The notes beneath the pieces were generated by a model. It did not search any database and was not told where the DNA came from. It saw nothing but the letters and a program-made list of their open reading frames with translations. This document shows, in pieces, positions 57,190 to 64,000 of a DNA stretch of 64,000 nt. The position numbers and the translations under genes were made by a program. Within the stretch, counting starts at the first letter, position 1, and every line of letters starts with the position of its first letter. The stretch is from Nymphaea colorata (lineage: Eukaryota; Streptophyta; Magnoliopsida; Nymphaeales; Nymphaeaceae). The stretch spans positions 10,034,571-10,098,570 of the forward strand of contig NC_045151.1 in the NCBI RefSeq assembly GCF_008831285.2. The letters run 5' to 3'.

Positions 57190-59235
57190 CAGATTTGATA
57201 ACCACACATTTCTTTTGATATCACCCTACCGTAACCATTGGTACATGCCCTTTTTGGCAAACTCATGACCTTATTCTATTCTAGTGCCGAATAAAAAATC
57301 TATCAAGGTCACGTGTATGGGTCCTTGACTCCTCAATGAACACGCTACACCTCATTCACAAAGCAAATTTTAATCAAAGTAGATTGAACATAACAGAAAG
57401 AAAATGCTTGGATGGAAACGACCAAACAGTCCCTTAACACAGATTTCCTTTTAATGAAAAAATTAGAGTAAAAGGTAATCCCCATAAGAAGTGTTTGGCA
57501 TCATAAACACAAGTTTAGTATTTCATAAATCTATTGCAAAGATTATGACAGTTTGATGGAACACTAAAAATAATGTTTCATGGAACTCATGTTGCCAAAC
57601 ACATCTAAAAAACAATAAAAAGGGAAAATGGTGGGGCAATTATCTTGTAAGGGCCCAACAATCTGACGTTACATGTTCCAATACTGTATTTGGCCTCAAG
57701 CGCACTGCATGGCACACCAATCCACATCCATTCTGTCTGATTAATGGTCCATTTGTCAATATTGAAAGAACCTGAATATGCATCTTTGGTTCCAATCCTT
57801 CACCATGTTTTCATTACTAAAAAAAAACAGCATTGCTATATCCAGTGAAGGCATATGTGCCTTCATTTTATTTTATTGTATTACATATATGCTTCTGTTT
57901 TGAATTATTGATTACAAAATCTAAATATGGGCCTCCACATTTCATCTAAAAAAAAATTGTCTTCAACCAAAGCAGCTTATGTACGCCATGCAGTGCATGA
58001 ATTTTTCATGTGCTAATATAGATCATTAATTAATTGCATTGCATGGTTAACAAGGTGTTACTTATAAATATTTTTTTCAAAAAGGTGAATGATGTATCAT
58101 TTATTTTTTTACAAAAAAAATATGTCGTACCATGTGAAATACTAGAATGATACATAATTTGTTTTTACGCCGAAGAAAAAAATTATGTCGAACCTTGTGA
58201 ACTACAAACTAAATCGATCAATTGGACAATAAATCAATTCTCATAGTCCTCATGCTCAAGCAATATGTACTGTGGTTTCGTGTATCATGGCTCCATCCAA
58301 GCTTGTTTTACAAAGGGAAATTAGGATTTCTGTTAAAAAAGCAAGCATAAGGAGGATTAAAGAACTTAAAATAAGAGTGAAATTAGCCCAAATTTTTTTA
58401 TATGGTTGGGTAATTTTTATAACCTTTTTCTATGGTCTATTATTTATGGAGATGTCAATATATTTGATATAATTCAAAGATCTTATTAAACTGTTCTAAA
58501 AAAGAGAAAAAAAGAAAGAATATCCAGTTAAGGATTATTTTGCAATACTCTCGAAACAAGTATTTTGAGGATTATATGCATTTTAAGGATGCCCACATTT
58601 GATGACCCTACGACAGCCATTCATACACACCCTTTCTCGAGACGTCATGAACTTATTCTAAGCCTAAAAAAAAAAAAAATTCTACCAAGTTCACTTGTCA
58701 TATGTGTGTCCATAATTTTTAGTCATACATTGACCTCTATGGGACCTTGACTGCCCACCAATCATGCTATGCATCAGCAAAAACCAATTTTTCAGCAAGG
58801 TAGATTGAATGTAATAGAAAAAGAATGTTTGCTTGTTTGAAAAGACCAAAAAGCCCCTTAACATAGTTTTACTTTAAAAACAAAGAGCAATGATAAAATT
58901 AGAGTTAAAAGAATCCCGTGAAGGGCAGTTTGGTAACATTAACATTAATTTAATATTTCATAAATCTATTCTAAAGATTATAGCACACTATTGAAACACT
59001 AAAATGTAGTGCTTCATGAATCTATCCTAATTTTGATATATATTCATAGAACTCTTGTTAATGTTCATGTTACTAAACACCCTATGACAAAGAGAGAAAA
59101 TATAGGGAAAATTTTCTTATCAAGGCCCAATAATATGATATGACATGCATTTGGCCTTGAGCACACTGCATAGTACACCAATCCAAATCCAATCTGCCTC
59201 ATTACTGAACCATTTTTCATTATTGAAAGAACTAA
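57190..59235 (+). repeat. Diverged tandem duplication, period about 1.4 kb
   Basis: 57200-57770 and 58588-59235 match block by block: ATTTGATAACC/ATTTGATGACC; ACTCATGACCTTATTCTA and GTCATGAACTTATTCTA; AGTAGATTGAACATAACAGA and GGTAGATTGAATGTAATAGA; TTTCATAAATCTATT; GGCCTCAAGCGCACTGCATG and GGCCTTGAGCACACTGCATA. No coding frame is conserved. Family R2 copy 2 sits between the two halves. Confidence 0.8.
58035..58335 (+). repeat. Local repeat family R2, copy 2
   Basis: TGCATGGTTAACAAGGTGTT, AACCTTGTGAACTACAAACT, CAATTCTCATAGTCCTCATG and CATGGCTCCATCCAAGCTTG match copy 3 at 63473-63780 over about 300 bp. Confidence 0.75.
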
Positions 59236-60824
59236 AAAAAAACAAGAAAAAGCTCCGCTATATCCAAGGAATCCATGTACCCAACAATGACTAGATAAGA
59301 ATAACGGGTAGAATCCTTTATTCTAATAATCTTCACCATATATTTCATCTTATTTTGTTTTAGCAAATGTATACTTCCAGTTAGGTTGAGAATTCCAATT
59401 ATGTGCCTTCAAATTTCATTTTGAACAAATCACGTCTACAACGGTGCTCTCAAAGGCCAGCTTGATAACATTTTTATTTGTCATCACAATTGGAGAAACT
59501 TCGGACTAATTAAGTTGAGATACTTGACCACTCACATGAACTATTGAAATTTAATGACTAGTGCACTACTATGCCAGTTTCTACTTGAACACAAATGTTG
59601 GTGTTTAAAATCTCTCCACCTGCAACTGTCTGCATACCCGTTCTAAAGGATGTTATCGCAATGAACAAGATAGGGACTGGTAAGCAGCTAGTTTTCATTC
59701 TGAACAGCTTTCTATACTACAAAAAAGGAGGTCACATATATACAAGTACAGCAGGATGGCATGTCGAGCAGACCTTTTACTCTAACATTTCACCCAAAAA
59801 ACCATCGCCTATACATTGAGGAGACTCCAGCATTGCCAACCACAAAATGGTGCATCATTGATGCTCATAAAGACGACTGTTCATTGATATAAATAAACAA
59901 GCAGCTGCAATGCAAAAATACTCCATTGATACTCATTATGGCGTTGGTCCATCAAGAAACAATGCAGTTGCAATTTTTTATATCTTAGAACTGAATTGTT
60001 GGGTGACACATAAGTGGTGAATTGATCTCAGTTTTACAATTTTAAAGTAAATAAGAGTATGCATCACACTCGTGTGACAGATTGTAAATTATATCTTAAA
60101 AATTATCTTGATGACATAACATTTCTTAAGGACTTGTTTGGCAATCAAAATAGTAATACATGCACGTATCTGCCTTAAAATAGAGGGAGTTTCATATAGT
60201 ACTATGACATTATGTTTCATGAGTAGTTTGTCCAATTATTGATGTAGATACATGAAACAGTGTGTTATTGTAACCACTGCCAAATAAGCCTCAAAAATAC
60301 ACTAAATTAAGAGGGACTTGAAACTGTGCTGCCATGTAAATAGGCCTGGAAGCCCCTCCTCCCATCTCTAGCCCGGTTCTGGACTGCATCGTCATGTAGC
60401 AGCACACTCTTCAACCCAGTCCATTAGTTTTACAAAGCCCAAGACGTCATCCTTTTCTCTTCTTTTTCTCAATGTCACGTTCAACTATTTTCTTGTTGTA
60501 GCACTTTGTCAAACGAATGCACACACTAAGTCATGAATTAGCATACTAATTACAGTAGTTTAGGTTACTATTAGTTGGGATTCAACATTTTCCATGGTAC
60601 TTAATAAACATGATACAGTTCACGAAAAGTTTCCGATGCACACTAATTAAACCTTTTGCTTTTATTACTTAAATAAAAAAATGAAAAAAATATGTTATGG
60701 GTCCTCAATTTGGCACAACTAAATCAAACTGATATAAATCACAATAGCCATCTAGGGAATTAACGTTTAATTCCATTTACTTTCATGCAACGCTTTGGCC
60801 TTTTATTTTCAAGGGAATAATATA

Positions 60825-60836
<12 letters not shown>
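59236..60836. other. AT-rich spacer
   Basis: No gene recognised. The 74-codon frame at 59595-59819 has no known domain. Confidence 0.55.
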
Positions 60837-61245
<409 letters not shown>

Positions 61246-62639
61246 TTCTCTCAGCCGAACATCACGTCGGATCGAACAACACTCATATGTGAGCAATGTG
61301 ACTGTAGATAGCGAAACATCGATCATGCGTCGTTGAAGATGTCTACACCAATGCGTGCAGCAATGTGTGCCACAAAAATGTTGGTGATAGTTTTTATCGA
61401 TATCTTCTTCTCTGACGGTCTCTCTAGACAACAGTAAAAGTTTTACCAACATTTTCTTTGCTGTTGACCTCTACAAACATCGGTAAAAGTTTTGCTGACG
61501 TTTTGAGGTTGTTGGTAAATCCACCTTTTTTTTATAGGGCATGGGTTTCTGATAGTGGGTCCACTAGAACTTGGGTCCAAATCTTCTACTCCGAAGCTGG
61601 ATCCAAAAATCCTTGCGATGTTAGTAGGGGAAACTACAAAACTCTTCCAAATTTATGGTAGAATAAGGAATATTTCTTAAAAATGAAGAAAGCAAAACAG
61701 ACACCATACATCATTGCCAATACTGTTAATTGTGATTGTTATTCAATGACAACTTTCCAATTTTTAGCCATTTGATTATATATATATACACATACTTTTT
61801 CTTCTCAAAAAGGTGATTTAGTAAAATGTAAAGAGAGAGACAGACATGATAAGGTTATATGTGAGATAAATGAGGTATAACATGGCTTTGTGCTTCACTT
61901 GATATGGACTTCGGTAAGACAGTTAGCCAGCTGCACCCAAGACTCCATGAGACAGGCAATTATGCACAATGTAAGAACATTAGCAATAAGACAGTGGTGG
62001 GTCTTTGTCAATCCATTGAGAAGCTGAAAATGGCAAAGGAAACAACAACTCAGAAGGTATGTATACTTCTATTGTAATTATAAGCAAAAGTACTGATTGT
62101 TCCATGTTTCCAATAGCGGAGAAACAATGTCCTTCAGTCATAATCGGTACTTTTCCTTACAAAAAACTCCAGACAGTAGAATAGAGTTAATCAACACGCC
62201 TTCTCAATTCTTGGTTTCTTTTCCATTTTCAGCATCTCAATGGACTGAGAAAGACCTACCAGCGTGTTATTGCTAACATTCTTACATTGTGTCTACCTAT
62301 CCCATGGAGGCTTGGGTAATCCTGCTGTCTTCCTGAAGTCTAGACCAAGTGAAGCACAAAGTCCATGCACCCACTGCACCAATTCCTTTTATCTGTAACT
62401 TGTCTATATGTTTCAAGGTAGGGATTACTACAGCGATGGCATGTGATGTACTGCTAAAATAGCAAAATCACCTTGGAAGGTGAAGGTACAAAAATAATAA
62501 CAACAACAAACTGTGTAATTAAAATCACAAAGAATGACAAATGTCAAGTGAAAGCCATGAACCATATATCATATAACACAGAATTTTTTAAGAAAAGCAA
62601 GTGCAAGAAGTACCATCATTAACCAAGCAGAGGCAGAGC
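61246..62639. other. Spacer, possibly with transposon remains
   Basis: 61435-61540 repeats short motifs such as AGTAAAAGTTTTACCAAC, CGGTAAAAGTTTTGCTGACG and GTTGGTAAATCCACC, which resemble subterminal repeats of plant CACTA elements. No CACTA terminus or transposase was found. Nothing recognised beyond. Confidence 0.35.
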
Positions 62640-62795
62640 TAGGAATTTTTTATTAGAATGGCCAAACCATAGTTTTAAATTTTTGACGAGGGTTGAAATG
62701 TAACTTTTCAAAACTTCTATACATGGTAAATGGAATTACATATAGATTTTTTTTACGTCCCCTATCGACCACCCTTGGCTTTGCCCCTTCTACCA
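62640..62795. repeat. Dispersed repeat family R1, copy 5
   Basis: AGGAATTTTTTATTAGAATG, TAGTTTTAAATTTTTGACGA, GGTTGAAATGTAACTTTTCA and the C-rich end ACCCTTGGCTTTGCCCCTTC. Confidence 0.65.
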
Positions 62796-62980
62796 TACTT
62801 TCGCAAGCCACTCATTAAACCTTGAGATCACCACTAGGAAGCTCAGTAAGATACTAGGATTTGTCCTTCAACAACCAAAATTATAGAGAAACTATATGTG
62901 AGCAGGAAAGATATTGGAAAATAACGTTTCAGGCAACACTATATGCATAAGTAAAAAAATCATGTTTCAATGTACCAAAA

Positions 62981-63100
62981 CAAGAATGGCAATTTTAGGT
63001 TTCAATATGGTTGTTGACATTTTTGATTTGTCTATCACGACAAGAATGGCAATTTTAGATTTCAATATTATTGTTGACATGGGATGCTATTTATCATTTA
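62981..63100. repeat. 60-bp tandem duplication
   Basis: CAAGAATGGCAATTTTAG starts both units (62981 and 63041), and both contain TTTCAATAT and TTGTTGACAT at the same offsets. Confidence 0.85.
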
Positions 63101-63385
63101 CCACTACCAATTGTACATTCCAAACTTCATGTATTTGTATCTAAGTTTTCCTAACTTATGCTTGTGCTTTAATTGAAATAATAGAGTTGGCTAAATGACC
63201 CCTCACACCAACATTGCTTAAAAACTAGATGTCATAGATTTATTCAATGGGAGATATAGTTCTAGCATTAGTGCAACAAATTATTCAAATTTGCATGCTA
63301 TATGCACTTGTAAAAAAGTTTGTCTCACAACATATTTGATAACAGTAACGGAAATTTCAGATTTTAATATTAATATTTGTGAATG

Positions 63386-63386
<1 letters not shown>

Positions 63387-63443
<57 letters not shown>
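63387..63443. repeat. (TA)n microsatellite
   Basis: About 28 TA units, just before family R2 copy 3. Confidence 0.97.
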
Positions 63444-63446
<3 letters not shown>

Positions 63447-63472
63447 TTGATTATGAGACATTTAATTAATTT

Positions 63473-63780
63473 TGTTACATGCTGAGCAACATGTTACATA
63501 TCAAATAAAATTTTCAAAAAGATGAATGAGCTATAATTTATATTTTCATGAAAAAAATTATTTCATAGCTTCTGAAGTGCTAGAGTAATTGTTATTTATA
63601 TTTTTATGCCAAAGACTAAAAATACTAATGTTGTACCTTGTGAATCACCAACTAATTGGCCAATCAGCCTATAAATTAGTTCTCATAGTCCTGATCCTCA
63701 ATCAATATGTGCTGCAGTTAAATGTGTCATGGCTCCATCCAAGCTCCTTTTTCACGAAGAGAAGTTTGGATTAGAGTTGA
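63473..63780 (+). repeat. Local repeat family R2, copy 3
   Basis: TGTTACATGCTGAGCAACAT, TACCTTGTGAATCACCAACT, GTTCTCATAGTCCTGATCCT and CATGGCTCCATCCAAGCTCC match 58035-58335. The remaining 220 bases to the window end show nothing I recognise. Confidence 0.75.
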
Positions 63781-64000
63781 TATAAGAAAGAAGCTATTGA
63801 ATATCTTGAACTGTTCATCATATTTTCAATTACTTAAATCCATTTTTTAGGTTCTCTTTGTAATCCTGTATTTCTAAAATCGGATCACTACTGAGTTTGA
63901 GATTCAGTCATGAAACTTGATATCAAATTCCAAACTTGTGAGATATGAACTGCTTCACTAGATTGTTCTACTAAACAGTTTCAAATTTTACTATCTGTTG

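Noticed and set aside
61435-61560. CACTA transposon end
   Set aside because: Subterminal-like repeats are present, but no CACTA terminus, 3-bp duplication or transposase was found, so only a weak note is kept.

Overview
This is a nuclear genomic window from a flowering plant. It has intron-rich genes for plant protein families, a Ty3/gypsy chromovirus-type retrotransposon array, hAT transposons and hAT MITEs, long (TA)n tracts, and AT-rich spacers. A TIR-type resistance-gene relic argues against a grass. I cannot name the species.

Region 1 (1-11529) is a GC-richer tandem array of one long-terminal-repeat element, arranged LTR (3' part)-internal-LTR-internal-LTR. Each unit is about 5.4-5.5 kb. 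The internal parts are short (about 2 kb). The better copy has an uninterrupted 595-codon frame that joins a Gag-like segment to a terminal chromodomain, with no protease, reverse transcriptase, RNase H or catalytic integrase. This is a non-autonomous chromovirus derivative. Its very long LTRs carry a tandem repeat with a 180-bp period.

Region 2 (11530-39200) is mostly repeat-rich spacer around one convincing gene: a single-exon, minus-strand O-fucosyltransferase-family protein (23246-24574). A diverged direct duplication of about 2 kb lies on either side of it (19.9-22.0 kb and 29.8-32.0 kb). A hAT MITE with an 8-bp target-site duplication lies at 38.3-38.6 kb.

Region 3 (39293-47265) is a four-exon, minus-strand gene for a single-CRM-domain RNA-binding protein like Arabidopsis At3g25440. 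All exon junctions are phase 0 and give 481 residues. Its 3.7-kb second intron holds two large foldback structures and a 136-bp duplication.

Region 4 (47.3-54.1 kb) contains a complete but decayed hAT transposon (50202-54038) with matching terminal inverted repeats and a perfect 8-bp target duplication. Its DUF659/hAT-type transposase is broken. A 294-bp hAT MITE with its own 8-bp duplication is nested inside the transposase gene.

Region 5 (54.1-64.0 kb) has no intact gene. It holds a truncated TIR-domain pseudogene, a 147-bp tandem duplication, and diverged repeated spacers of about 1.4 kb that look like the remains of a local duplication cluster. It also has long (TA)n tracts, one of them between two copies of a 130-bp segment.

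Most of the short open frames in the window come from LTR repeats, microsatellites or spacer DNA and are not listed as genes.
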